DNA of 30,104 nucleotides from the NCBI GenBank assembly GCA_037447335.1, contig JBBIGV010000039.1, forward strand, positions 1 through 30,104. The letters run 5' to 3'. Both the position numbers and the translations under genes were made by a program. Position 1 is the stretch's first letter; each line of letters opens with the position of its first letter. The notes beneath the pieces were generated by a model. It searched no databases, was not told the origin of the DNA, and saw nothing but the letters and a program-made list of their open reading frames with translations. This DNA comes from JBBIGV01 sp037447335 (GTDB lineage Bacteria; Bacteroidota; Ignavibacteria; Ignavibacteriales; Ignavibacteriaceae). This document shows, piece by piece, positions 7,422-16,352 of this stretch.

Positions 7422-8492
7422 TTTTTCTACATTAAAGATGAGACGATCATCTGAAAATAAACGCTTTGTTTTTTCTGTTATCAATCTTGAAAGATTGAAT
7501 AAATTTCTGCCTGCATCTTTATTTCTTTCCTGTTTTGAAAGAACCAAAAGAGATTTAATAATCTTAATCATTCTGTCGATTTGTTCACTTATTATCTTAA
7601 GAGAATTTACATAATCTTCTTTTTCTCTTTGTTTTCTGAGAACAAAATCAATTTCTGCCTTCACAGAGGTGAGCGGATTCATAAGCTGATGTGACGCATG
7701 ATCGGTAAACAGCGATACCTGCATAAAGTAATTTCCCAATCTTTCAAAAAGATTATTCAGTGTGTCGCGCACTTTACCAAGTTCGTCATCGGATTTAGCA
7801 TCATATTTGATTCTTGCGCTCAAGTTTGCAGAGCTGATACGCTTTGCTGTATCAATTATTTTATTTAACGGGAAGTAACTGCGCTTTGCCAGGAATATGC
7901 TTGCAAGAAGAACAAAAATTAATAAAAAAGGAAAGAGGAGAATATTCACAAGCAAAACACGCTGCATTATTACCGTATATTCTGCTTCAAAAGTTGCAAG
8001 CTGTAATGTTGCAACATATTCATTTTCCTCATTTAATATAGAAACATATCCCGTTCTTAATCTGTCATTATTTACTTTCACATCTTCGAAATAAAAATCA
8101 TCAGGAATAAAATTCTGATCGAACGGAATCGGTTGGTAAAGATGGATGTTATCGCTGGTTATAATGATCTTACCGCTTTTATTATATATCTGAAGAAAGT
8201 AAGGCGTATCAGTAATTTCCTTAAGATCCCGTTCTTCAAACTCTCTGAAGTCAACAATAATGATGGAATCACCCTCAACAATAAATGATTTCAGAATGTT
8301 CTCCATTTCATGCTTCAGCCTGGCATCTATATTTTCATGAAGGATATAGTTTATCAGAGTAATGAGAATAATATTAAACACTATAAGTATTATAATGAAT
8401 AACAGCGCATTCCATAAAGTAAGGTGCTTAACTGTATCTGTAAGGTTAAATATGTTAATCTTATTCAGCAATGAGGATATATCCTTCGCCAT
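7419..8492 (-). pseudogene. Sensor histidine kinase, sensor and HisKA part, ends at frameshift
   Basis: This is the membrane sensor half of an OmpR-system histidine kinase. Membrane helices lie at about 26-49 and 180-202 and enclose a periplasmic domain of roughly 130 residues. A HAMP linker (about 203-253) and the HisKA dimerisation helices follow, with phosphoacceptor H268 in ASHQLMNPLT. The reading frame hits TAA at residue 358, just before the catalytic domain, which continues in another frame (7058-7421). Its ATG at 8492 overlaps the 3' end of the response regulator gene by 32 bp, so the two are translationally coupled. As one protein it would be about 478 residues, typical for the class. 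Its signal cannot be inferred. Confidence 0.88.
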
Positions 8493-9132
8493 AAATTGAT
8501 TTAATGTACCGTTTGCCGGTTCCCTCTTCCAGTTTTTTCCGGAGGTTTTTAATTGTTACATCAACATTATTAGAAGCCGGATTGAATGCCGTTCCCCATA
8601 CATTTTTGCAAATCATCTCTCTGTTTAATATAACTCCTTTATTCATTATAAAGTATTTCAGTAGTTCGAACTCTCTATCGGTAATTTTAATGGAAGTATT
8701 TCTGTTTGTTTCGACCACTCTGTCATGTATGTTAAGGATCAGACCATCAAAATACAGCAAGTCGGTACTCTGATTGTACCTTCTCAATACTGCATTTATT
8801 CTTGCTATTAATTCCTCAAAGGAAAAAGGCTTAGTGATATAATCATCTGCTCCTAAATTAAGAGCCTCAATTGTACTTGAAACCTGTGTTAATGCGGTAA
8901 GCAGTATAATCGGAACGTGATTGTTCGATTGACGTATTTTTTGAAGAACTTCAACACCGGAAAGATGCGGCATTATCCAGTCCAGAAGCACAACATCAAA
9001 CTGAACTTCATTTATCAGCCTGAGTGCCTCTTTACCGTCTGAAGCTGTCATTATGTGATGACCTTCTTCGGCGAAACTTTTACGAAGAGTGTTGGCTAAC
9101 TGAATTTCATCTTCAGCAATTAAAATTTCCAT
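8461..9132 (-). CDS. OmpR/PhoB-family response regulator
   Basis: This DNA-binding response regulator of 223 residues has a receiver domain with acidic residues in AEDE (6-9), phosphoacceptor D51 in LLDWIMP, T79 and K101 (TKPF). A winged-helix domain follows (ITDREFELLKYF, then NNVDVTIKNLRKKL and YGEGYILI at the end). It should dimerise on phosphorylation and bind promoter repeats. The ribosome-binding site GGAG lies about 9 bases before ATG. It is the first gene of a two-gene operon with the overlapping kinase gene and is transcribed away from the multiheme cytochrome gene, sharing a 173-bp promoter region with it. That layout makes the cytochrome gene a plausible target. Confidence 0.95.
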   Translation of the reverse strand: MEILIAEDEIQLANTLRKSFAEEGHHIMTASDGKEALRLINEVQFDVVLLDWIMPHLSGVEVLQKIRQSNNHVPIILLTALTQVSSTIEALNLGADDYITKPFSFEELIARINAVLRRYNQSTDLLYFDGLILNIHDRVVETNRNTSIKITDREFELLKYFIMNKGVILNREMICKNVWGTAFNPASNNVDVTIKNLRKKLEEGTGKRYIKSIYGEGYILIAE

Positions 9133-9198
9133 GTTTCATACTCCTGACTGCCCCAAAAAAATCAATTGAACGCAATCTTACAAATTTTAAAGAAAAAA

Positions 9199-9214
9199 AT
9201 GAAAGATTTTTCAT
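9199..9214. promoter_or_regulatory. Palindrome in the regulator/cytochrome divergent promoter region
   Basis: ATGAAA (9199-9204) and TTTCAT (9209-9214) are perfect inverted arms around a 4-base centre. The site lies 67 bp upstream of the response regulator start and 92 bp upstream of the cytochrome start, where a shared operator would be expected. OmpR-type regulators more often bind direct repeats, so it could serve another factor or be chance in AT-rich DNA. Confidence 0.3.
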
Positions 9215-9305
9215 CATTCTTAACTTTTTATTTTAATGATGCACAATTAAGTTAGAATCGTAAAATAATTTCACAATTATCAATTAATAATAGAAAGGGG
9301 ACACT

Positions 9306-10784
9306 ATGAAAAATATGCGACAATATTTACCCCAACTGATTATTGTGTGCTGTATATTATTTACAGGAACTTTAGCAGCACAAACTTACGTAGGGAGCAA
9401 CTCTTGCATGAATTGCCATTCTACGCAATACAATGATTGGAACAAGTCAGGGCATCCGTTCAAACTTCAAAAGATCCTGAATGCTCAACCCCCATCATAT
9501 CCTCCCGGGCTTTCTTCACAAAAAATTGTCGGACCCAATGTAAATTATTTGCTTGAACCCGGCGTTCCGCAGCCTCCAAAAGGATATACCTGGGATCAGA
9601 TTGGCTGGGTGATGGGCGGCTATCACTCTAATGCACGGTTTATTGATACTGCCGGTTATGTAATAGTTGGCGATAGTACACGCTATAACTTGCCTACACG
9701 CAGATGGGTTATGTACGATCAGATGGAACCAGGACGAAAACCATACGAATATTCCTGCTTCAGATGCCATACAACCGGCCCGAGTCAAACTGTTGTACCC
9801 CCATTCAACCAATACCCGGGTATTCAGGGAAGCTGGGCTGAAGCCGGCGTTGGATGCGAAGCCTGCCACGGACCGGGAAGCACCCACGTTTCAAATCCCA
9901 GTGTTAAACCTCCAAAAGAAGGTTATGAAACTTGTAACAATTGCCATGCACGTGACCGAGGAACACAGTTTGCCTGGAACCTTAGGGTAGAATGGCAGCC
10001 GACAACTGTTCAAGGTACTCCTACAGGATTTATCAGACATCGCGAGCAGGGTGATATGATGTTTGCCTCTAAGCATCATATTGCAGGAATGACCTGCGCA
10101 ACATGCCATAATCCTCACAAAGGTGTTTACTATGAACTTGGCGGTGTAAAACCAACTCCGAATTGCCAAACCTGTCATGCTAACAAAGAAATTCTTGGAC
10201 ACGGCCCTGCAATATCTACGTGTGAGGACTGTCATATGCCGTTTGCTGCAAGAAGTGCAGATGGGCTTTCTCCGTATGTGTCAGAACAAAGCGCACATTT
10301 CTGGAAAATTTTAACCAGTCCTATAACAATGTTTGATAATCTCGATACTCTTGCTGCCGGCAGATACTTTATCAAACAGGATGCAAGTGGTTTATCTGGT
10401 CTGACACTTGATTATACCTGCTTACAATGCCACGTTACTCAAAATGTAACCTGGGCAGCACAGTATGCGGCTAACATTCATACACAGGGCGTTAGTGTGG
10501 ATGATATGAGTGAGATTCCCTCTGCTTATTCTTTAATGCAGAATTATCCTAATCCGTTCAATCCTTCAACCAAAATTAATTTTTCTTTACCTGTATCGTC
10601 TCATGTAGTTCTTAATGTTTACTCGATTACAGGGCAGTTGGTTCAAACACTTGTTAATAATGAAATGCCTGCCGGAAGACACAGCGTAGATTTTAATGCA
10701 AGTGATATTTCAAGCGGTGTTTACCTTTACCGGCTGGAAACTGAAAAATTTACTTCGACAAGAAAAATGATATTAATACGTTGA
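9306..10784 (+). CDS. Secreted octaheme cytochrome c with T9SS C-terminal sorting domain
   Basis: This 492-residue protein has a signal peptide (cleavage likely after AA at 25) and eight CXXCH heme-binding motifs: CMNCH (34-38), CFRCH, CEACH, CNNCH, CATCH, CQTCH, CEDCH and CLQCH. The segment QIGWVMGGYHSNARFID matches a family of multiheme proteins related to cytochrome c554. The last ~85 residues form a type A T9SS sorting domain starting SLMQNYPNPFNPSTKI and ending in a basic TSTRKMILIR strand. It is therefore expected to be exported to the periplasm, given heme there, then moved to the cell surface or outside. A role in extracellular electron transfer is inferred. An AAGGGG ribosome-binding site precedes ATG. 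It is divergent from the two-component operon and followed by a terminator. Confidence 0.93.
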   Translation: MKNMRQYLPQLIIVCCILFTGTLAAQTYVGSNSCMNCHSTQYNDWNKSGHPFKLQKILNAQPPSYPPGLSSQKIVGPNVNYLLEPGVPQPPKGYTWDQIGWVMGGYHSNARFIDTAGYVIVGDSTRYNLPTRRWVMYDQMEPGRKPYEYSCFRCHTTGPSQTVVPPFNQYPGIQGSWAEAGVGCEACHGPGSTHVSNPSVKPPKEGYETCNNCHARDRGTQFAWNLRVEWQPTTVQGTPTGFIRHREQGDMMFASKHHIAGMTCATCHNPHKGVYYELGGVKPTPNCQTCHANKEILGHGPAISTCEDCHMPFAARSADGLSPYVSEQSAHFWKILTSPITMFDNLDTLAAGRYFIKQDASGLSGLTLDYTCLQCHVTQNVTWAAQYAANIHTQGVSVDDMSEIPSAYSLMQNYPNPFNPSTKINFSLPVSSHVVLNVYSITGQLVQTLVNNEMPAGRHSVDFNASDISSGVYLYRLETEKFTSTRKMILIR

Positions 10785-10832
10785 GCGGGCAAAATCTTAT
10801 GTTCTAATACAGCTTGCACGTTACAACCTCAG

Positions 10833-10867
10833 AGCCGTCTCTTTTTTAGTGGCGGCTTTTTATTTTT
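10833..10867 (+). terminator. Rho-independent terminator after the cytochrome gene
   Basis: AGCCGTC (10833-10839) pairs with GGCGGCT (10851-10857), with one G-T pair, across an 11-base loop, and a T-rich run follows. It lies about 50 bp past the cytochrome stop and separates that gene from the transporter gene. Confidence 0.65.
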
Positions 10868-10933
10868 ATTCCTTTATGAGTCTAACTTATATACTTTAAA
10901 GTGGTTATCTTTCGCATATAAAGGAACATAAAT

Positions 10934-11878
10934 GTGCAAAATCTATTTGTTACCCTTAACCTCGTTGCGCCTGTATTTCTTATAGTAATACTCGGTTACA
11001 TTCTAAAAAAATATAAATTTATAAATGACGACTTTGTTAAGATTTCTGCAAGGATAGTTTTTTCTGTTTCCCTGCCCGCTTTTATATTTCTTGAAATATC
11101 CCGCATGCACATTTCTGAAATTCTCAATGCAGAATTAATTCTGTTTGTATACATCGGAACTTTTGTGACTTTTATGCTAAGCTGGCTTGCGGCAAAGCCT
11201 TTAAAAGGGAACGGCAAAATAAAATCTGTTTTTATACAGGGCAGCTTTAGGGGAAATTTTGCAATTGTCGGGCTTGCTCTTATCCTGAGCGTATTCGGAA
11301 CAGAAATGCTTCCCAAAGCATCGCTGGTGCTTGCTTTTATTATACCTCTTTATAATCTTCTTTCTGTTATAGCACTCGTAATCCCGATGAGAAAGACGAA
11401 CAATAAAAATATTTCATCAGCATTTTTTGAAATAATAAAAAATCCGTTGATCATTGCAGTATTACTTGCAATTCCCTTTTCGATTCTCCGCATACCGGTT
11501 CATCATCTTGTCGTGAGTACCGGCAGCTATCTTGCTGCTATGACTTTACCGCTTGCGCTTATTGGTATAGGCGGCTTTATGAATTTCAGTGATGTTAAAA
11601 AAGGTTTTGGTATAACTGTATATTCTTCCATTCTGAAGCTGATAGTTTTTCCTTTGATTGCAGTTGCGGCTGCTTTGTTACTTGGCTTTAATGGTGATGA
11701 TGTTGGGATTATTTTCATTCTTTTTGGCTGCCCGACAGCAATTGCGAGTTTCATTATGGCTGAATCAATGGGAGCTGACAGCAAATTAGCAGCAAACATT
11801 TTACTGGCAACAACACTTGGTTCTATAGTAACAATTACCATCGGATTATTTATACTGAAGGAAACCGGAATTATTTGA
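10934..11878 (+). CDS. AEC-family (auxin efflux carrier-like) transporter
   Basis: This inner-membrane protein of 314 residues has about ten hydrophobic helices, matching the AEC family (PF03547), whose bacterial members export or exchange small organic acids such as malate. Family marks are the N-terminal PVFLIVILGYILKK, the FRGNFAIVGLAL segment at the start of the central loop, and the repeated five-helix half ending in IASFIMAESMGAD and LATTLGSIVTI. Substrate is unknown. The start is GTG at 10934, with AAGGA about 9 bases upstream; the overlapping ATG at 10932 is in another frame. It is a single gene, convergent with the M16 peptidase gene. Confidence 0.92.
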   Translation: MQNLFVTLNLVAPVFLIVILGYILKKYKFINDDFVKISARIVFSVSLPAFIFLEISRMHISEILNAELILFVYIGTFVTFMLSWLAAKPLKGNGKIKSVFIQGSFRGNFAIVGLALILSVFGTEMLPKASLVLAFIIPLYNLLSVIALVIPMRKTNNKNISSAFFEIIKNPLIIAVLLAIPFSILRIPVHHLVVSTGSYLAAMTLPLALIGIGGFMNFSDVKKGFGITVYSSILKLIVFPLIAVAAALLLGFNGDDVGIIFILFGCPTAIASFIMAESMGADSKLAANILLATTLGSIVTITIGLFILKETGII

Positions 11879-11920
11879 ACCTGAAGAACAATAAATCAAA
11901 TGAACCACGGGATAAAAAAC

Positions 11921-11990
11921 TTCCCGCAAAGCGTTAACAAGCTCAAAAATATCATTCATGAACTTAGCCGGCTTTGCGGGAAATGATATT
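11921..11990. terminator. Long inverted repeat with pseudoknot topology, probable bidirectional terminator
   Basis: A 12-bp perfect inverted repeat (11921-11932 with 11971-11982, TTCCCGCAAAGC) encloses 38 bases. A second 9-bp repeat (AATATCATT at 11948-11956 with AATGATATT at 11982-11990) has one arm inside that loop and one arm directly after the stem. That is the arrangement of an H-type pseudoknot. GTTTTTAT follows on the plus strand, and GTTTTTTATC follows the first stem on the minus strand, so both convergent genes could terminate here. The fold is predicted by eye only. Confidence 0.6.
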
Positions 11991-12017
11991 GTTTTTATAC
12001 AAATCCCTCCAAATAAT

Positions 12018-14768
12018 TTAGTTTATCACATTACCATCGCCGTCAAGAAATTTCACATCTCCCAATCCCAGTTCTTTAACAGGACCTTCTATTTTACTTC
12101 TGTCACCAACAACAACCCAAATCAGGCTGTCAGGTTTCAGAAGCTTCTGTGCTGCATCGTGGAGCTGTGAAATTTGCAGCGATTCAACCATATCCGAATA
12201 TTTATCATAATAATCATCATCATAACCATAAGTAACTAATTCGGTTAGTGACCCACCAACAGAACCCATAGTTTCCCAGGAACCGGGAAGACTTAATATC
12301 TGGTTCTTCTTATCTTTTTCGAATTCTTCAACAGATACCGGCTTATCTGATAAAAATGCTTCGATCTCATTTTTGATTTCAATCATTGCCTCTTTTGTCT
12401 TATCTGTTTGAACAGGTGCAAAGAAAACATAAGGACGCTGCCCTTTAGCGCTCCACAAAAATGAGAATGAGCCATACGACCAGCCTTTATCTTCTCTCAG
12501 GTTCATATTTATCCTTGAAGTGAAATTACCACCAAGAATATTATTCATGCTTTGGATTGCAATTTCGTCCGGATTAGCTTTACCAACAGCAACGTGCCCT
12601 GCAAAAATAAGCGACTGTTCTGAGCCGGGTCTGTCCATAATATAAATTGTCGGTTTTTCTCTTAGAGCAGCTTCAGAAAGATTTTTCTGAAGTATAGTTC
12701 CTGGCTGCCAGCCTTTAAAAAAGTTTTCAAGCTTTGGCATTATTTCATCAAGGGTAATATCTCCCACAATTACAAGAGTAGCATTATTCGGACGCAGCCA
12801 GTCATTATGAAATTTAACCATCTCATCTCTTGTAATTTTCATTATGGCAGCTTCTGTGCCGGAGCCTGTAAACGGATTACCATATGCATGCCCTTCACCA
12901 TAAAGCAGCCCCGGAAACACACGCAATGCCATCTGAACAGGCGTTACTTTTTCTCTCTGGATTGCGGCAAGTAATTGTTTGCGTAATCTTTCCAGTTCAT
13001 TTTCAGGAAAGGATGGATTGAGAACAACATCAGCAAAGATATTTAGTGATTCATCAAGATTAGCTTTTAGAGCAGAAAGATAAACGCTGCAGTTATCAAG
13101 CCCCGCACCGGTTGAGAGTTGCGCACCAAGCATACTCAACGCTTCACTGATCTCAAGTGCATCCATTTTTTTTGTGCCTTCATCCATCATATCCATTGCA
13201 AGCTTTGCCGTGCCGGGAATTGCGAATTGATCCGCAGCATATCCGGCATCAAATAAAAGATTAAAGTTTACAACCGGTATTGATTTCCTCTGTGCAAGAA
13301 TAACTTTCAAGCCATTCGACAATTCCGCTCTTTGAATTGCAGGAAATTTAACATCAGAAAATTCATCGGTATCAGGAACTTTTGTTCTGTCAAGTTCCAA
13401 AGGAACTGCGGCAAGATTAGGAAACGGATGAACTTCAAGAATGTAAACGCCATCAGTCAGCCATTGCTGCGCTGTTTTACGAACATCCTCAACGGCTGCC
13501 TCACTACGGCGCTTTAAGGTAGTTTTATAATAACCCGGATCATTACCATAAACCATGTTTGCTGCAAGAATATCAGATTTGCCGCCAAACCCGCCGATTC
13601 TTTCAATACCTCTTACAAAGCGGGCGATGTATTGCGTTTTAACTCTGTCAAGTTCTTTTTCGGTGGGACCTTCTTTAAGAAGTTTTTGAAGTTCTTCGTC
13701 AATTGCCAATTCAATTTTTGCAAGGTCTTCACCGGGTTTTGCCATTGCATCAATAAAGAACTGCCCCCCGATTTCTCTTGCAAAGACAAAAGATGAAACG
13801 CTGGTTGCTATTTGTTCATCATAAACAAGTCTTTTATACAAACGTGATGTTTTACCTGAAGCAAGAACATCGCTGAACAAATCGAGGTAATCGCTTTCTT
13901 TAGTACCCCATTGAGGAACATTCCATACCTTGTAAATACGTGGCTGCGGAACACGGTCCTGAGTTATCTGTCTTTGAGTTCCGGTACGTTTAGCTATCCA
14001 TTCTTCGTACTTTGCAATGGGCGGGGAAGGAGGAATATCACCAAAATATTTTTTTACTTTTTCAAGTGCAGTATTGCTGTCAATATCTCCGGCAATAGCA
14101 ATAACTGCATTGTTTGGTCCGTAGTAAGTTTTAAACCATTGGTGAATGTCATCAAGCGAAGCAGCTTCCAGATCTTCCATTAATCCTATAACCGTACCGT
14201 GATACGGATGTGCTGCCGGGTAAGTACCGTAAGCAATCAATTCCCACACTTTACCGTATGGTTGACTTTCGCCCTGTCGTTTTTCATTCTGAACAACACC
14301 ACGCTGCTCATCAAGTTTTTCCTGGGTAACAGCGCCAAGCAAATGGCCCATCCTGTCTGATTCAAGCCAAAGCGCTATATCCAAAGCGGCGGTTGGCACA
14401 TTTTGAAAATAATTTGTGCGGTCGCTGTTGGTTGTACCGTTAAGGTCTGTAGCGCCTATGCTTTCCATAATCTGGAAGTAGTCGTCATCATAATTTTCAC
14501 TTCCGTTGAACATAATATGCTCAAAGAGATGTGCAAAGCCTGTTTTGCCCTGCTTTTCATTCTTTGCACCAACGTGGTACCAAACATTAACCGCAACTAT
14601 CGGTGCTTTACGATCTTCGTGAACTATAAGCGTAAGACCGTTATCCAGTATAAATTTTTCATAGGGAATATTTATATCCTGTATCATCTTATCAAACTTT
14701 TGTTGTGCAGACAATTGAACTCCCGCGATTATTAAAAGAATAAAAAATAATTTTTTGAGACTAATCAT
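12018..14768 (-). CDS. M16-family zinc metallopeptidase, two-domain, secreted
   Basis: This 916-residue protein of the pitrilysin/PqqL type has a signal peptide (MISLKKLFFILLIIAGVQLSAQ), so it acts in the periplasm or beyond. The N-terminal M16 unit has the inverted zinc motif HLFEH (80-84) and the downstream glutamate region ending NEKR (E162 is the likely third ligand). GTTNSDRTNYFQNVP is a conserved substrate-groove block. The second M16 unit (from about 475) has TAKLAMDMMDEGTKKM where a zinc site would be and is non-catalytic, as usual. Both halves have the R/Y-rich C-terminal folds (RRSEAAVEDVRKTAQQW; NMNLREDKGWSYGSFS). GAGAGG sits about 8 bases before ATG. It probably degrades peptides; no partner gene is adjacent. 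Confidence 0.95.
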   Translation of the reverse strand: MISLKKLFFILLIIAGVQLSAQQKFDKMIQDINIPYEKFILDNGLTLIVHEDRKAPIVAVNVWYHVGAKNEKQGKTGFAHLFEHIMFNGSENYDDDYFQIMESIGATDLNGTTNSDRTNYFQNVPTAALDIALWLESDRMGHLLGAVTQEKLDEQRGVVQNEKRQGESQPYGKVWELIAYGTYPAAHPYHGTVIGLMEDLEAASLDDIHQWFKTYYGPNNAVIAIAGDIDSNTALEKVKKYFGDIPPSPPIAKYEEWIAKRTGTQRQITQDRVPQPRIYKVWNVPQWGTKESDYLDLFSDVLASGKTSRLYKRLVYDEQIATSVSSFVFAREIGGQFFIDAMAKPGEDLAKIELAIDEELQKLLKEGPTEKELDRVKTQYIARFVRGIERIGGFGGKSDILAANMVYGNDPGYYKTTLKRRSEAAVEDVRKTAQQWLTDGVYILEVHPFPNLAAVPLELDRTKVPDTDEFSDVKFPAIQRAELSNGLKVILAQRKSIPVVNFNLLFDAGYAADQFAIPGTAKLAMDMMDEGTKKMDALEISEALSMLGAQLSTGAGLDNCSVYLSALKANLDESLNIFADVVLNPSFPENELERLRKQLLAAIQREKVTPVQMALRVFPGLLYGEGHAYGNPFTGSGTEAAIMKITRDEMVKFHNDWLRPNNATLVIVGDITLDEIMPKLENFFKGWQPGTILQKNLSEAALREKPTIYIMDRPGSEQSLIFAGHVAVGKANPDEIAIQSMNNILGGNFTSRINMNLREDKGWSYGSFSFLWSAKGQRPYVFFAPVQTDKTKEAMIEIKNEIEAFLSDKPVSVEEFEKDKKNQILSLPGSWETMGSVGGSLTELVTYGYDDDYYDKYSDMVESLQISQLHDAAQKLLKPDSLIWVVVGDRSKIEGPVKELGLGDVKFLDGDGNVIN

Positions 14769-15059
14769 AAGAAAACCTCTCGAAATAATCCTGATGTTTT
14801 GAATGAAATAGTTGATTAAGCGGCCGGAATTTAGTCATATTAAATATATTTTAACAGCGAAATTTGATGTGCGGTTTGTTCGTTGTTTGTGTTGTTGTTT
14901 GGAGAATTTAGTTTCTATTTTAATGCTTGATGGAAATCAAATAAATATCCGATTATAATAATTACATTGCTAATGGTGATTGGGAGTGTATTTGGGCAGA
15001 TGTGCTAATTATTTTATTTTGATACTTAACATTGTCTTAATAGTAACAAAGGAGTAATC
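14769..15059. other. Divergent intergenic region between M16 peptidase and DinB-like gene
   Basis: This 291-bp non-coding stretch holds the promoters of two divergent genes. It is AT-rich with a GT-rich patch at about 14869-14900. No RNA gene, strong hairpin or repeat is seen. A clear ribosome-binding site (AAAGGAG) ends it, serving the DinB-like gene. Confidence 0.5.
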
Positions 15060-15614
15060 ATGACAGCGGATAACCGCATTGAAGTTATAGACTATCTTAC
15101 TGAAAAATTCAAAGCCGCGTTTGGTAATTTGACAGAAGAACAATTGAATCTTAAACCGGGAGGTAAATGGAGTATTGCACAGATAATTGACCATATTATA
15201 GTTACCAATGAATCTTACTTCCCGGTTGTTAGAAAAATCCGGGAAGGTAAATATTCCGTTCCGCTTATTGGGAAGATAAATTTTATTTCGAACTTTTTCG
15301 GGAACTTTATTCTTAAATCGGTTCAGCCGGAAAGAAGAAAAATGAAAACTTTTTCTGTTTGGGAACCAACCGATAACAATATTTCCAAAGATATTTTAGA
15401 CCGATTCTTCACCCATCAGGCAAAACTTAAATCGCTTATTCTTGATAGTGCAGATCTTGTCAAAAAAAACACAGTTATATCGTCACCGGTAAATAAATAC
15501 ATCGTTTATAAGCTTGACAAAGCATTCGATATAATTATTACACATGAAAAACGGCATTTTGAACAGGCTGTTGAAATGCTTGATTACCTAAATCATCTCA
15601 ACAAGGATAATTAA
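15060..15614 (+). CDS. DinB superfamily protein
   Basis: This four-helix-bundle protein of 184 residues belongs to the DinB/YfiT-like superfamily (DinB_2 type). Members bind a divalent metal through three histidines and often act as thiol-dependent transferases or detoxification enzymes. The likely ligands are H45 in AQIIDHI and H162 and H166 in THEKRHFEQA, matching the family spacing. The LNLKPGGKWSIAQIIDHI block is the usual family signature. A strong AAAGGAG ribosome-binding site precedes ATG. Its stop codon overlaps the next start (TAATG), so the two are one operon. Substrate is unknown; a stress or thiol role is inferred from the family only. Confidence 0.9.
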   Translation: MTADNRIEVIDYLTEKFKAAFGNLTEEQLNLKPGGKWSIAQIIDHIIVTNESYFPVVRKIREGKYSVPLIGKINFISNFFGNFILKSVQPERRKMKTFSVWEPTDNNISKDILDRFFTHQAKLKSLILDSADLVKKNTVISSPVNKYIVYKLDKAFDIIITHEKRHFEQAVEMLDYLNHLNKDN

Positions 15615-16246
15615 TGTTCGTACCCAAATACTATCGCAATGATAATATAGAAGAAGTCAAAGAATTCATTTCAGAAAACGGGTTTGGTATACTTATTACC
15701 CAAAATGATAGTAAACTATGGGGCACTCATATCCCGTTAGTTCTTGAAAAAGCTGAAAATGGTAAAGATGTTTTGATGGGTCATATATCAAAAGGAAACC
15801 CCCAATGGAAATACTTTAAAGATAACACGAAGGTGCTGGTTATATTTCCCGGTCCGCATACTTATATTTCTTCTTCCTGGTATGATCACATAAATGTTCC
15901 GACATGGAATTATATAGCTGTACAGGTTTATGGAGCGATAAGAATTATTGAAGGAGAGAAACTGATTAACTCGCTGAAAAATCTGATGGATAAGTATGAA
16001 AAAAACTCTGTGAATCCTGTCAAGATTGAGGATATGCCTGAGGAATTCTTACAAGATCATATAAAAGGAATTGCTGCCTTCGAAGTTGAAATTGAGGAGA
16101 TACAATCTGCATACAAGCTATCGCAGAACAGAGATGATTTTAATCATTCGAACATTATTAATGAATTGAGAAAACGAGATGATTATGACTCACTTAAAAT
16201 TGCTGATGAAATGGAGAAACATCGGAATAAATTGCCGGATAAATAA
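15614..16246 (+). CDS. PaiB-family FMN-binding protein
   Basis: This 210-residue protein is of the PaiB/FMN-binding split-barrel family, named for a Bacillus subtilis protein linked to repression of sporulation and protease genes. Marks are the opening FVPKYYRNDN, the WGTHIPLVLE strand, HISKGNPQWKYF, the IFPGPHTYISSSWY block and VPTWNYIAVQVYG. A C-terminal helical part carries KLSQNRDDFN. Many members probably act as flavin- or heme-linked oxidoreductases rather than transcription factors. The start overlaps the DinB-like stop by one base. The stop codon lies at the very edge of the GC-rich repeat block, within an 18-base context repeated at 16451-16470, so the last residues may derive from a repeat insertion. 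Confidence 0.93.
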   Translation: MFVPKYYRNDNIEEVKEFISENGFGILITQNDSKLWGTHIPLVLEKAENGKDVLMGHISKGNPQWKYFKDNTKVLVIFPGPHTYISSSWYDHINVPTWNYIAVQVYGAIRIIEGEKLINSLKNLMDKYEKNSVNPVKIEDMPEEFLQDHIKGIAAFEVEIEEIQSAYKLSQNRDDFNHSNIINELRKRDDYDSLKIADEMEKHRNKLPDK

Positions 16247-16352
16247 ACCCACCCCTCACCCCTCCAGGGAGGGGACGATTCCACTTTAAATTTTAATATG
16301 AAAACCGTATTAAAAAATTAACATGAAATGAATCAGATACAAAAAGAAATAA
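16247..16352 (+). repeat. GC-rich palindromic repeat unit, copy A
   Basis: The unit starts ACCCACCCCT directly after the paiB stop. It has the near-palindrome CCCCTCCAGGGAGGGG (16259-16274), then an AT-rich segment (16278-16352) nearly identical to copies B and C. Its last ~25 bases encode the start of the DUF559 fragment (MNQIQKEIKS). Confidence 0.85.

Noticed and set aside
9516..9887. 123-codon open frame on the minus strand inside the cytochrome gene
   Set aside because: It is antisense to a clearly coding multiheme gene, has no ribosome-binding site and resembles no family.
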